Part shown: positions 44,010 to 53,404 of the stretch, piece by piece | How positions within the stretch are numbered: the first letter of the stretch is position 1 | Layout of the letters: every line of letters begins with the position of its first letter | Assembly (NCBI RefSeq): GCF_015461835.1 | Contig: NZ_JACOPX010000008.1 | Location: 124,001-188,000 of the forward strand | Source: Pseudomonas neuropathica | GTDB lineage: Bacteria; Pseudomonadota; Gammaproteobacteria; Pseudomonadales; Pseudomonadaceae | Direction: 5' to 3' | Length of the DNA: 64,000 nucleotides | Made by a program: the position numbers and the translations under genes | Notes under the pieces: generated by a model | What the model saw: only the letters and a program-made list of their open reading frames with translations | What the model was told of the DNA's origin: nothing | The model's database searches: none

Positions 44010-44915
44010 TCAGAGGGCGACGTGGCTCTCGTTCAAGCGTTCACGCAAAAATTCAATCAGCGCCTGCACCGGCCTTGAGGCCTGACGATGCTGCGGGTAC
44101 ACCGCCGATAACGTCAGCGGCTCGGGGCGCAAGTCATCCAGCACCGGCACCAACCGGCCATCCTTCAGCGCCGCGCCGACAATGAACGTCGGCAAATAGG
44201 TAATGCCCATCCCCTGCACCGCCGCATCCCTGAGCAACTCGCCGTTGTTAACGCGCATGCGCCCGGTGACATTGACCAATAACGGCTTGCCCTGCCCGGC
44301 ATTGAAGCGCCATTGCACCGAACGCCCATGGCCATAAGGCAGGCAGTCATGGCTGTGCAGGTCTTCAGGCTTGAGCGGCGTGCCGCGCTCGGCGAGGTAC
44401 GCCGGACTGGCGCAGTACACCCGCTCGATCGACGCGATGCGCCGGGCAATCAGCGTCGAGTCTTCGAGCACGCCAATGCGCAGCGCCAGATCGTAGCCCT
44501 CACCGAGCAAATCCACCGGCCGATCACTCAGATCGACCTCTACCGTAACCTCACGATAGCGCTGCAAGAACAGCGGCAGCAGACAGCCCAGATGCGCCAC
44601 GGCAAACGACAGCGGCGCACTCAGACGAATCGTCCCTCGTGGCTCGGCAGTCTGCCCGGCGATGCCCTGCTCCACTTGCTCGACTTCACCCAACAGGCGC
44701 AACGCCGATTCGTAATAACTCTGCCCCAGCGGCGTGACGTCCAGGCGCCGAGTCGAGCGGTTCAACAACCGCACGCCGAGACGCTCTTCCAACTGCATCA
44801 AGCGTCGGCTGACGAACTGCTTGGACAGGCCTAACTGATCGGCCGCCGAGGTGAAGCTGCCGGAGTCCATGACCTGGCAAAAAATACGCATGTCTTCGAA
44901 CGGGTTCATTGTCAC
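44010..44915 (-). CDS. LysR-family regulator
   Basis: A 301-residue LysR regulator: winged HTH ('FTSAADQLGLSKQFVSRRLMQLEERLGVRLLNRSTRRLDVT') and an effector domain ('GTIRLSAPLSFAVAHLG', 'DLALRIGVLEDSTLIARRI'). The true start may be the second ATG, 'MNPFEDM'. It is divergent from the hydrolase gene at 45071 and probably controls it. Confidence 0.9.
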   Translation of the reverse strand: MTMNPFEDMRIFCQVMDSGSFTSAADQLGLSKQFVSRRLMQLEERLGVRLLNRSTRRLDVTPLGQSYYESALRLLGEVEQVEQGIAGQTAEPRGTIRLSAPLSFAVAHLGCLLPLFLQRYREVTVEVDLSDRPVDLLGEGYDLALRIGVLEDSTLIARRIASIERVYCASPAYLAERGTPLKPEDLHSHDCLPYGHGRSVQWRFNAGQGKPLLVNVTGRMRVNNGELLRDAAVQGMGITYLPTFIVGAALKDGRLVPVLDDLRPEPLTLSAVYPQHRQASRPVQALIEFLRERLNESHVAL

Positions 44916-45070
44916 TCTCTGGTAGACAGTTAAACGCTTTATAGCCGCTTTTTCACTTTTGAGCAGCCCATTAATCTGTGCTCACGGTGTTGCTGAGGCC
45001 TGAAGCCCAGCGCCACAGCAGCCCGCAACCCAGGCATAAAAAATCAAAAACATTCAAAAGGATTTCCACC

Positions 45071-46093
45071 ATGAACATCGTCAAGAAAACCCTTACCGCT
45101 TCCCTCCTCGCCCTGTCCATCGGCAACGCTTTCGCCGCCGAAAACAGCGGTGTCGAACACAATACCCAAGCCTTCCTCAATGCCCTCGCCGCCGGTGGTG
45201 GCAAACCGCTTGAGCAACTGAGCCCGAAAGACGCCCGTGCGGTGCTGACCGGCGCGCAGGCTTCGGTGAAGGTGGACTTGTCCGGTGTTGAAGTCAGCGA
45301 CAAGGCGATCAAGGTCGATGGCCAGACCCTCAACCTGAAAGTTGTGCGCCCGGCCAAAGTCAAAGGCGAGTTGCCGGTGTTCATGTTCTTCCACGGTGGC
45401 GGCTGGGTGCTCGGCGATTTCCCGACCCACCAACGATTGATTCGTGACTTGGTGGTGGGTTCTGGCGCGGTTGCGGTGTACGTCGACTACACACCGTCGC
45501 CGGAAGCGCAGTACCCGACCGCGATAAACCAGGCTTACGCCGCAACCAAATGGGTGGCCGAGCACGGCAAGGACATCGGTGTCGACGGCAAGCGCCTGGC
45601 GGTGGCCGGCAACAGCGTCGGCGGCAACATGGCGGCGGTCGTGGCACTGATGGCCAAGGAACAGAAAGCCCCGGCGCTGCGCTTCCAGCTGTTGATGTGG
45701 CCGGTGACCAACGCGCAGTTCGACGACGGCTCGTACCAGCAATTTGCCGAGGGCCACTTCCTCACCAAAGGCATGATGCAGTGGTTCTGGGACAACTACA
45801 CCACCAACCCCGCCGAGCGTGCGCAGATTCACGCCTCGCCGCTGAATGCCAGCGCCGAACAACTCAAGGGCTTGCCTGCGGCACTGGTGCAGACTGCCGA
45901 GTTCGATGTGTTGCGTGACGAAGGCGAAGGCTATGCGCGACACCTGGATGCGGCGGGTGTAGCGGTGACCTCGGTGCGTTACAACGGGATGATTCATGAC
46001 TTCGGTTTGCTTAATCCGCTGAGTCAGATTCCGGAAGTGAAAGCGGCAGTGCGTCAGGCGGCGGCTGAGCTGAAAACCCATCTGAATCCATAA
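45071..46093 (+). CDS. Secreted alpha/beta hydrolase (esterase, HSL family)
   Basis: A 340-residue protein with signal peptide ('LSIGNAFAAEN') and an HSL-type esterase fold: oxyanion motif 'FFHGGGWVLGDF', nucleophile elbow 'GNSVGG' and distal 'YNGMIHDFGLLN' His region. ATG 45071 follows AGGA at 8 bases. Catalyses ester hydrolysis; substrate unknown. It is followed by a REPIN. Confidence 0.87.
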   Translation: MNIVKKTLTASLLALSIGNAFAAENSGVEHNTQAFLNALAAGGGKPLEQLSPKDARAVLTGAQASVKVDLSGVEVSDKAIKVDGQTLNLKVVRPAKVKGELPVFMFFHGGGWVLGDFPTHQRLIRDLVVGSGAVAVYVDYTPSPEAQYPTAINQAYAATKWVAEHGKDIGVDGKRLAVAGNSVGGNMAAVVALMAKEQKAPALRFQLLMWPVTNAQFDDGSYQQFAEGHFLTKGMMQWFWDNYTTNPAERAQIHASPLNASAEQLKGLPAALVQTAEFDVLRDEGEGYARHLDAAGVAVTSVRYNGMIHDFGLLNPLSQIPEVKAAVRQAAAELKTHLNP

Positions 46094-46096
46094 CAG

Positions 46097-46173
46097 CAAA
46101 AGATCGCAGCCTGCGGCAGCTCCTACTTTGGAATACGTTCTTCTGTAGGAGCTGCCACAGGCTGCGATCTTTG
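46097..46173. repeat. REPIN (GGAGCTG type)
   Basis: Inverted REP pair 'AAAGATCGCAGCCTGCGGCA' and its complement, between the esterase and the channel gene. Confidence 0.85.
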
Positions 46174-46201
46174 TATCGGCAGACATTGCGGAGCTTCGGT
46201 C

Positions 46202-47629
46202 ATGAACCTTTTCTACACTCACCTGCTGTCCTGGAGCGCCGCCCTGCTGATGCTCGACGCGGTGCTCTGGCACTTCTCGCCCTTCAGCCATCGCGCCCCG
46301 AGAGTCGGTGTACGGCTGGTGCTGTTTCTGGCGTTCACGGCGCTGGTGATCAACGCCGGCGTCAGTCCGTTGCAAGCACCACAATTCACCGATGATCGCG
46401 TGGCGCAACTGGGTGCGACGGCATTGGGGATTCTCTGGTGGCTGTACGCCGCGCGGGTACTGACCGAAGTCATCGGCCTGGCGCTGATGCGCCGCATCGG
46501 CCACAGCGGCCGTTTGCTGCAAGACGTGATTGGCGCATTGGTCTTTCTGGTCGCCACCGTTGCCGCGGCCGGTTATGTGCTGGAGCTGCCGGTAAAAGGT
46601 TTGCTGGCAACCTCCGGCGTGGTCGCCATCGTTGTCGGTCTGGCGCTGCAAAGCACCTTGGCCGATGTGTTTTCCGGGATCGTGCTCAACACCACCAAGC
46701 CGTATCAGGTGGATGATTTCGTGGTGATCGACGGCGTCGAGGGCAAGGTCTTCGACATCGACTGGCGCGCCACGCACCTGCTGACCAGCGCCGGAACCAT
46801 GGCCGTGGTGCCGAACTCGGTGGCGGCCAAGGCGAAGATCGTCAACCTCAGTCGCCCGAACAACATGCATGGCGTGTCGATCAGCATTCAGGTGCCGAAT
46901 CACATCCGCCCGCGCCGGGTACTCGATGCGCTTGATCGCACCTTGCAGGGCAGCAGTTCGCTGTTGCTGACGCCAGCGCCGAAAGCCGTGCTGAAAGAGG
47001 CCGGCGAAACCATGTCGGAATACGTCGCCAGCGGGTTCATCGCCGAACTCGGCAAGAAAAGCGAAGTACGCAATCAACTGTTCGACCTCGCCCACCGGCA
47101 TCTGGAAGCGGCGGGGATTTCGCGGCATCCGGATGGCGTGATCGAACCCTCGACTCGTGCTCGCGCGTTGCTCGATGAAGTGAAAATCTTCCGCTCGCTG
47201 AGCAGTGATGAGCGCGATCGCCTGGCGGAATCGATGGTTGCCCAGCAGTACTCGGCGGGCCAGGTGGTGCTGGATCTGGACGAGGTTCCAGAGAGTCTGT
47301 TCGTGATTGCCACCGGGGTGGTCAGTGCGACGGTGCCGGACGGCGACAGCCAGGTCGAGGCCGGGCGGATGGGGCCGAGTGAGGTCATGGGTGAGCAAAG
47401 TATTCTCGCCGATACGCCGTCGCAGGCGACGTTCACGGCGTTGACGTCGAGCATCATTTATCGACTCGACAAGAACCTCACTCGTCAGTGCATGGAGCAG
47501 CGCACGGAGGTGGGTCGGGCGTTGAACAAGTTGCAGGCGGTGCGTCAGCAGAACAGTCGCCTCGCGTTGATGGCTAAACCGGTGGCGGTGAGGAAAGGTG
47601 GGTTTTTGGGATGGTTGCAGAAGCGCTGA
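46202..47629 (+). CDS. MscS-type mechanosensitive channel with cyclic-nucleotide-binding domain
   Basis: A 475-residue inner-membrane protein: four or five membrane segments, the pore-lining MscS helix 'LLATSGVVAIVVGLALQSTLADVFSGI', the beta domain ('DDFVVIDGVEGKVFDIDWRATHL'), and after residue about 325 a cNMP-type domain ('IFRSLSSDERDRLAESM', 'VIATGVVSATVP', 'EVMGEQSILADTPSQATFTALT'). The nucleotide-binding fold is typical of bacterial cyclic-nucleotide-gated MscS homologues; the Arg of the usual 'GE..L......R.AT' cassette is replaced, so the ligand is uncertain. Confidence 0.87.
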   Translation: MNLFYTHLLSWSAALLMLDAVLWHFSPFSHRAPRVGVRLVLFLAFTALVINAGVSPLQAPQFTDDRVAQLGATALGILWWLYAARVLTEVIGLALMRRIGHSGRLLQDVIGALVFLVATVAAAGYVLELPVKGLLATSGVVAIVVGLALQSTLADVFSGIVLNTTKPYQVDDFVVIDGVEGKVFDIDWRATHLLTSAGTMAVVPNSVAAKAKIVNLSRPNNMHGVSISIQVPNHIRPRRVLDALDRTLQGSSSLLLTPAPKAVLKEAGETMSEYVASGFIAELGKKSEVRNQLFDLAHRHLEAAGISRHPDGVIEPSTRARALLDEVKIFRSLSSDERDRLAESMVAQQYSAGQVVLDLDEVPESLFVIATGVVSATVPDGDSQVEAGRMGPSEVMGEQSILADTPSQATFTALTSSIIYRLDKNLTRQCMEQRTEVGRALNKLQAVRQQNSRLALMAKPVAVRKGGFLGWLQKR

Positions 47630-47949
47630 TGCGGGGATTTCAAGATCAAAAGCCTACCCCCTCACCCCAGCCCTCTCCCCCAAAGGGGGCGAGGGGGAAA
47701 GGGAGCCGATCTCCGTTTGCTTCAAGTGCGGAGTTCGACTCGATTCCCCAGGTCGGTGTACCCCGAAAAACCCCCTCGGTCAGTCCCCTCTCCCCGAGAC
47801 CGCGAAGGGAAAGGGAGTCGATCTCCGGGCACTTCAAGACCTGAGTTCGATTCGGTATCGCAGGTCGGTGTACCTCGAAAGAACCCCTCGGTCAGTCCCC
47901 TCTCCCTCCGGGAGAGGGTTAGGGTGAGGGGCTCTTCGAGATCAGCCGA
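47630..47949. repeat. Gene-free interval with C-rich intergenic repeats
   Basis: Three degenerate copies of the 'CCTCTCCC' element alternating with 'AGGTCGGTGTACC', the same family as 17760-18080. No gene seen. Confidence 0.7.
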
Positions 47950-48573
47950 TTACTTGGCAGTGAACTTGGTATAGCTGTTGATCAGGTTGCGGTAGTTCGG
48001 CAGACGCTCCGACAGCAAATGCGCCAAACCTTCCATGTCGTTGCGCCAGTCACCCTGCAGCTCGCACGCCACCGAGAACCAGTTCAGCAGGTGGGCACCC
48101 GCCGCCGACATCCGCGCCCACGCTGCCTGCTGCACGGTGGTGTTGAAGGTGCCGGACGAGTCAGTCACGACAAACACTTCATAGCCTTCAGCAATCGCTG
48201 ACAAGGTCGGGAACGCTACGCAAACGTCAGTCACCACACCGGCGATGATCAGTTGCTTGCGACCCGTGGCTTTGATCGCTTTGACGAAGTCTTCGTTGTC
48301 CCAGGCATTGATCTGGCCCGGGCGCTGAATGAATGGCGCATCCGGGAACTGCTCGCGCAGCTCAGGCACGATCGGGCCGTTCGGGCCTGCGTCGAAGCTG
48401 GTGGTGAGGATGGTCGGCAGCTTGAAGAACTTGGCGATGTCGCCCAGCGCCAGCACGTTGTTTTTGAATTCGTTCGGAGTGAAATCCTGGACCAGCGAGA
48501 TCAGACCGGTCTGGTGATCGACCAGCAATACAACCGCATCATCTTTGTTCAGACGTGTGTAAGGAACGCTCAT
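47950..48573 (-). CDS. Isochorismatase-like cysteine hydrolase (YcaC type)
   Basis: A 207-residue hydrolase of the isochorismatase superfamily: 'AVVLLVDHQTGLISLVQDF' (catalytic Asp), 'LTTSFDAGPNGPIV' and 'QLIIAGVVTDVCVAFPTLSA' (catalytic Cys). Closest in pattern to YcaC; substrate unknown. It lies 70 bases downstream of the amidohydrolase and is probably the last gene of that operon. Confidence 0.9.
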   Translation of the reverse strand: MSVPYTRLNKDDAVVLLVDHQTGLISLVQDFTPNEFKNNVLALGDIAKFFKLPTILTTSFDAGPNGPIVPELREQFPDAPFIQRPGQINAWDNEDFVKAIKATGRKQLIIAGVVTDVCVAFPTLSAIAEGYEVFVVTDSSGTFNTTVQQAAWARMSAAGAHLLNWFSVACELQGDWRNDMEGLAHLLSERLPNYRNLINSYTKFTAK

Positions 48574-48643
48574 GGGAAAACTCCTGATGGACGGATGGAT
48601 GAAGCGTGAAGCGCCGACCGGATGGCCGACGCTTTAGGGGAAA

Positions 48644-50482
48644 TCAGAAGGCGAAGCAGGAACAGCCAAACGCGCCCCAGAAACCGGCGAAATCGCTGAC
48701 CGGTGCGTTCGACATCCGCGCCTTTTCATGGCTGTGGGTGTGCACTGCACACGGCCCGCTGCACTGGTGAACCTGCGCCTGTAATGGCGAATTTGGCCGC
48801 CAGTGGCCTGGGACTTTGACCACCGGCGACCAGTCCGGCAGCACTGGAATCGAGCGCGGGCCGAGGTCTTCGAAGTCGCCAGCGGCATAAACAATCTTGC
48901 CGCCGACCACGGTCAGGACCGATTCGATCCACTTGATTGCTTCTTCCTCGACATGGAAGAAGTCCGCGCTCAGCGCCGCCAGATCCGCCAATTGGCCGAC
49001 CTTGATCTGGCCCTTCTTGCCCTGCTCCGAGGAGAACCAGGCACTGCCATGGGTGAACAGTTCCAGCGCGGTGGTGCGCGGCAGACCTTCTTCGTACAAG
49101 GCCAGACCGCCGACGGTGCGACCGCTGACCATCCAGTACAGCGAAGTCCACGGGTTGTAGCTGGACACCCGCGTGGCGTCGGTGCCGGCGCCGACCGGTA
49201 CGCCTTCGGCGAGCATGCGCTTGATCGGTGGCGTCGCTTCGGCGGCTTGTTTGCCGTAACGGTCGACAAAGTATTCGCCCTGGAACGCCATGCGATCCTG
49301 AATCGCAATGCCGCCGCCCAGTGCTTTCACCCGTTCGATGTTTTGCGGGGTGATGGTTTCAGCGTGGTCGAAAAACCACGGCAGACCGTTGAACGGAATG
49401 TCGCGATTGACCTTCTCGAACACGTCGAGCATGCGGCTGATCGATTCGTTGTAGGTCGCGTGCAAACGGAACGGCCAGCGCTGTTCGACCAAATGGCGCA
49501 CCACCGGCTCCAGCTCTTCCTCCATGGTTTGCGGCAGGTCCGGGCGCGGTTCGAGGAAGTCTTCGAAATCGGCTGCCGAGAACACCAGCATTTCCCCGGC
49601 GCCGTTGTGGCGCAGGAAGTCGTCGCCCTGATGCAACTTGACGCTGCCGGTCCAGTTCTGGAAATCGCTCAGCTCTTCTTTCGGCTTCTGGGTGAACAGG
49701 TTGTAGGCGATGCGCACGGTCAACTGGTCGTCTTTGGCCAGTTGCTCGATCACCTGATAATCGTCCGGGTAGTTCTGGAAACCGCCGCCCGCATCGATCG
49801 CACTGGTCAGGCCGAGGCGATTGAGTTCGCACATGAACTGGCGGGTCGAGTTGACCTGATATTCCAGCGGCAACTTCGGCCCCTTGGCCAGCGTCGAGTA
49901 GAGGATCATCGCGTTAGGCCGCGCGACCAGCATGCCGGTCGGATTGCCGTTGGCATCGCGAACGATCTCGCCACCCGGCGGGTTCGGCGTGTCGCGGGTG
50001 TAGCCGGCCACGCGCAGGGCGGCGCGATTGAGCAGCGCGCGGTCATACAGGTGCAGGATGAACACTGGTGTGTCCGGCGCAGCCTGGTTGATTTCTTCAA
50101 GGGTCGGCATGCGCTTTTCGGCGAACTGGAATTCGTTCCAGCCACCAACCACGCGCACCCATTGTGGGGTTGGCGTGCGGTCAGCCTGATCCTTGAGCAT
50201 GCGCAGCGCGTCGGCCAGCGATGGCACGCCTTCCCAGCGCAGTTCGAGGTTGTAGTTCAAACCGCCACGGATCAAGTGCAAGTGCGAGTCGTTGAGACCC
50301 GGAATAACGCAGCGGCCATGCATATCGACCACTTGCGTGTTCGGCCCGCGCAGGGCCATGGCCTGGTTGTCGTTGCCAACGACGACGAAGCGGCCGTCGG
50401 TGATGGCCACGGCACTGGCCAGCGGTTTGGTGCGGTCTACGGTATGAAACTGGCCATTGAATAAAATCAGATCGGCGCTCAT
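48644..50482 (-). CDS. YtcJ-like metal-dependent amidohydrolase
   Basis: A 612-residue amidohydrolase_3 family enzyme: 'LILFNGQFHTVD', metal motif 'GRCVIPGLNDSHLH' near residue 65, 'FDHAETI', 'VPVGAGTDATRV' and closing 'LADLAALSADFFHV'. Hydrolyses C-N bonds of an unknown amide. The last 60 residues form an unusual tail with 'HQCSGPCAVHTHSHEKA' and a terminal 'FGCSCFAF', not part of the enzyme fold. In an operon with monooxygenase-like and DoxX genes. Confidence 0.87.
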   Translation of the reverse strand: MSADLILFNGQFHTVDRTKPLASAVAITDGRFVVVGNDNQAMALRGPNTQVVDMHGRCVIPGLNDSHLHLIRGGLNYNLELRWEGVPSLADALRMLKDQADRTPTPQWVRVVGGWNEFQFAEKRMPTLEEINQAAPDTPVFILHLYDRALLNRAALRVAGYTRDTPNPPGGEIVRDANGNPTGMLVARPNAMILYSTLAKGPKLPLEYQVNSTRQFMCELNRLGLTSAIDAGGGFQNYPDDYQVIEQLAKDDQLTVRIAYNLFTQKPKEELSDFQNWTGSVKLHQGDDFLRHNGAGEMLVFSAADFEDFLEPRPDLPQTMEEELEPVVRHLVEQRWPFRLHATYNESISRMLDVFEKVNRDIPFNGLPWFFDHAETITPQNIERVKALGGGIAIQDRMAFQGEYFVDRYGKQAAEATPPIKRMLAEGVPVGAGTDATRVSSYNPWTSLYWMVSGRTVGGLALYEEGLPRTTALELFTHGSAWFSSEQGKKGQIKVGQLADLAALSADFFHVEEEAIKWIESVLTVVGGKIVYAAGDFEDLGPRSIPVLPDWSPVVKVPGHWRPNSPLQAQVHQCSGPCAVHTHSHEKARMSNAPVSDFAGFWGAFGCSCFAF

Positions 50483-50525
50483 CGCAGTTCCTCAAGCAAA
50501 GTGAAAAGAAGCAAACCCCGCGCGC

Positions 50526-51152
50526 TCAGCGTGGCGAGGTCTCTTGGGAATCGAGGTGTTCATGGGCCTGGCTGGCTTCGAGCCACGGCGCAAACAAACG
50601 GGTGACCGGCGGCATTACCACGTAGACCACCGACAGGACGATGGTCAGGGTTATCAGGAACGTGGCGACCACGTAGTTGGAAAGCAGCGGATGCAGCGCC
50701 AACAGCGGCCCCCAGATCAGCGGCACCAGCAAGGTGTGCGGCAGAATCACCAGTAGCGTGACGACCGCTTGCTTCCAGCGCGGCGGCGGCGAAGCGGCAT
50801 CGGCCAGTGGTGTAAACCAGAACTCCTTGATCGGCGCGACTTCAGTCTGATCGCCGTCAGCCAGCATCGGCGCCGCTTCGGCGACCAGTGCCTGACGCTG
50901 CGGCGACTCCAGCCACCCCTGCATCGCTTCAGTGGAGCTGAAACGCAGCACGCAAGTGTAAAAATCGAGACGCCCGCGCTTGCCGCGCACCACGTCCACG
51001 CCCAAATGGCCTTCACGCTGGCTCGCGACGCGGACGATATTGCGCAGCCAGGCCTCATACGCTGACTCGAAACCGGCCTTGACCCGGTGCTTGATGATCA
51101 GCGTGACCGTCTCATCGGCCCCCGGCGTTTGTGGATCGAGGACTTCAGGCAT
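50526..51152 (-). CDS. Antibiotic-biosynthesis-monooxygenase-type domain with membrane tail
   Basis: A 208-residue protein: an N-terminal dimeric alpha-beta-barrel domain ('VTLIIKHRVKAGFESAYEAWLRNI', 'FYTCVLRFSSTEAMQGWLES') and, after residue 125, two or three membrane segments ('VVTLLVILPHTLLVPLIWGPL', 'YVVATFLITLTIVLSVVYVV'). It overlaps the DoxX gene by 8 bases and precedes the amidohydrolase by 43. Confidence 0.82.
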   Translation of the reverse strand: MPEVLDPQTPGADETVTLIIKHRVKAGFESAYEAWLRNIVRVASQREGHLGVDVVRGKRGRLDFYTCVLRFSSTEAMQGWLESPQRQALVAEAAPMLADGDQTEVAPIKEFWFTPLADAASPPPRWKQAVVTLLVILPHTLLVPLIWGPLLALHPLLSNYVVATFLITLTIVLSVVYVVMPPVTRLFAPWLEASQAHEHLDSQETSPR

Positions 51153-51561
51153 AACGCAGCACTCCGGGCAAACGAACAGGAATCACCAGCCGTCCCGGCC
51201 CGGCGATCAACACAGTGGTAAACAGGATCAACAGCAACCAGCCGAACTGCCCTTCGGCCACACTCCATTGCGGATGCACGACCAGCAGTGCTACCAGCAG
51301 CACAAAGAGAATAGGCAAGCACGCCAATCGCGCCAGCACCCCGGCGACGATCAGTAGCGGACAGAGGACTTCGGCGAAGATCGCCAGAATCAGGGTGAGG
51401 TGGGCGCCGAGGTGGAACGGGTCTTCGATCAGTTGCAGTTGCGCGGTGAAATCCAGCAGCTTGGGCAAGCCGTGCACCCACAGCAAAAACAACCCGCCGC
51501 TGACCCGCAGGAACAGCAAACCGATGTCGCGTGCCTGTTCATCCCGTTGAGAAACGTGCAT
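51145..51561 (-). CDS. DoxX-family membrane protein
   Basis: A 138-residue protein with four membrane segments and the DoxX start 'GLLFLRVSGGLFLLWVHGLPKLLDF'. First gene of the four-gene operon. Role unknown; DoxX proteins are linked to redox stress. Confidence 0.85.
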   Translation of the reverse strand: MHVSQRDEQARDIGLLFLRVSGGLFLLWVHGLPKLLDFTAQLQLIEDPFHLGAHLTLILAIFAEVLCPLLIVAGVLARLACLPILFVLLVALLVVHPQWSVAEGQFGWLLLILFTTVLIAGPGRLVIPVRLPGVLRYA

Positions 51562-51782
51562 GGACTCACCCGTGAATAATTATTGGGTGAATCATGCCGG
51601 GGTTGGGTGGGAGGAAATTGGATGGGTGTGCTCAGTTCCACGGCGTGCCAGGATTTTTGAAACACCGCTCCCACAGGGGTTTTGCGTGCTTGCTGGAATT
51701 TTGTCAGGGATTTAAACCGCTGGGATATCCGCGGTGCCGCCATGGACGGGTCTGAGTTCGTCGAGTGCATTGGCCGCCGTGT

Positions 51783-53399
51783 TCACTGAGCGTTACCACG
51801 GGTCAATGCCGGCTGTTCCGGACTCAACCATTGATCGGCAGGATCGTAATCGAACCTATAGCTGCTGCTCGTCGTGTTCCAGCTCACTTGAACGATGGGC
51901 AGAAAGCGTCCTGTCTGCTGGAAGTAATCCCACTGAAAAAACCGAGCCTTCGGGCGTCCCGAGGCCGCGACATAAAAGAACGCTTCCAGCGGCAGTTGCG
52001 CAGGTATGTCCTGAGGCCAGTTGGCGATAATGACTTCGTTGTGTATTCCCTGATCCGCCGCAGTCAACCTGGATCGGGCCTCAACACTCACCGCGAACTC
52101 GGCCTGGGTACCCCTGAGACTGCAGCCGTGATATCGACTGGGCTGTGCGTAAAAATGAGTGATAACCGCATCCACACCACTGATTCCTTGCTCATCGCAC
52201 GGTTTGCTTTTTTCGGGAGATTCAGAATGACCGTTGCAGCTGTCGCTTCGATAAAAAGTGGCACCATCGAAGGGGAAAGAGCAACGTAACGTCAGCGGAT
52301 ATGCCGTCGGAAAGGCCAGTTCTTTCATGATCAGGCCTTCATTTTTTGCCCATGCAAGACGGGGCAAATGCACATCCGCCCGCAGATAGGAAAAAGACAC
52401 ACCATTGCGCTCGATCGAACCGGGGCTTGGGTTCCAGGCATGAAAGTTCGGTGAGGCGTCGGTGGTGCGGATCAGCACACCGTTGCAGTTGTAAGCGGCG
52501 GTATTGCCCCGGCATGCCATCGACGTATCGGCGTAACGAGCATTGAGTCGCGCCGCCACTTCATAGCCACTGTAAACCTGCTCCTTGAGATCGAAACCGA
52601 ACACGGCATCGGGACCGTACATCAGGTCCGTACGCATGATGGGCAGCCAGTCGCCGGTCGCGATGAAGTAATCACGCTGATCTTTCTGCGCGCCGAGTAA
52701 CGCGGCGGGTTGCGTCATGTCGTAGTACAGGCCTTGTAGCGGCAGTTGTTTCGGTGCACTGACATCCCAGTTGCGCAACTGCACCTGCATCGACCGAGCC
52801 GACCATTCGTTATCAATGCCCTGATGTGCCAGCAGGCTGGCCCTGAACTGTGCCGGGTCAAGGCTGCTCAATGAACACTGCTTTGCTGTTTGTAAATCCT
52901 GCTGATGAAAATGCGTCAACCAGCTCTCGGCATCGGTCACGCCTTGGGCAGCGCAAGAACTGCTGTCACGTCCTGACGTCACTGCGCCGCAACCAAAGTC
53001 CGGTCTATCGTCATCCAGTGCCAGTTCGAATGGATAGGCACATAACACGTTCAGCGATTTACCCAGACCTATGGCAGTGAATGAATCACTGAAGACAACG
53101 CCGTTGGCTGATGACAAGGTGCGAGTCCCCAAGTCACTGCGCAGATAAACCAAAGCCTCGGCCCCCAGTTGCGTGGCGACCTCACCGTGTTTCCAGAACT
53201 CAAGAGCCGGATCACTACCGCGCACCAGCACCCCGCTGCAAAAATACGCCGGGTTGGCGCCTGGGCATTCTGCCGTGGTGTTCTGATAGCGTCTGTTGAG
53301 CAACTGCGCGGTTTCCGGGCCGGTGGCGGCGAGGATCGGACCGCTGAGCAACAGCAATGCCAGCAGGTATCGGGTTATCTGCCTCCGTGCGCCTTGCAT
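51783..53399 (-). CDS. Secreted protein with two homologous halves (possible halovibrin HvnA-like)
   Basis: A 538-residue exported protein (signal peptide to 'GPILAATGP') made of two related domains of about 250 residues: each has 'LLNRRYQNTTAECPGANPAYFCSGVLVR' or 'RLNARYADTSMACRGNTAAYNCNGVLIR', then 'YLR-D', 'CAYPFELALDD' or 'CSFPFDGATF', 'AQGVTDAESWLTHF' or 'EQGISGVDAVITHF', and 'LPIMRTDL' or 'LPIVQVSW'. Paired Cys suggest conserved disulfides. The pattern resembles proteins annotated halovibrin HvnA in Pseudomonas, but I am not sure. It follows the Ig protein by 5 bases as third gene of a lux-box-headed operon. Confidence 0.7.
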   Translation of the reverse strand: MQGARRQITRYLLALLLLSGPILAATGPETAQLLNRRYQNTTAECPGANPAYFCSGVLVRGSDPALEFWKHGEVATQLGAEALVYLRSDLGTRTLSSANGVVFSDSFTAIGLGKSLNVLCAYPFELALDDDRPDFGCGAVTSGRDSSSCAAQGVTDAESWLTHFHQQDLQTAKQCSLSSLDPAQFRASLLAHQGIDNEWSARSMQVQLRNWDVSAPKQLPLQGLYYDMTQPAALLGAQKDQRDYFIATGDWLPIMRTDLMYGPDAVFGFDLKEQVYSGYEVAARLNARYADTSMACRGNTAAYNCNGVLIRTTDASPNFHAWNPSPGSIERNGVSFSYLRADVHLPRLAWAKNEGLIMKELAFPTAYPLTLRCSFPFDGATFYRSDSCNGHSESPEKSKPCDEQGISGVDAVITHFYAQPSRYHGCSLRGTQAEFAVSVEARSRLTAADQGIHNEVIIANWPQDIPAQLPLEAFFYVAASGRPKARFFQWDYFQQTGRFLPIVQVSWNTTSSSYRFDYDPADQWLSPEQPALTRGNAQ

Positions 53400-53404
53400 G
53401 GCTT

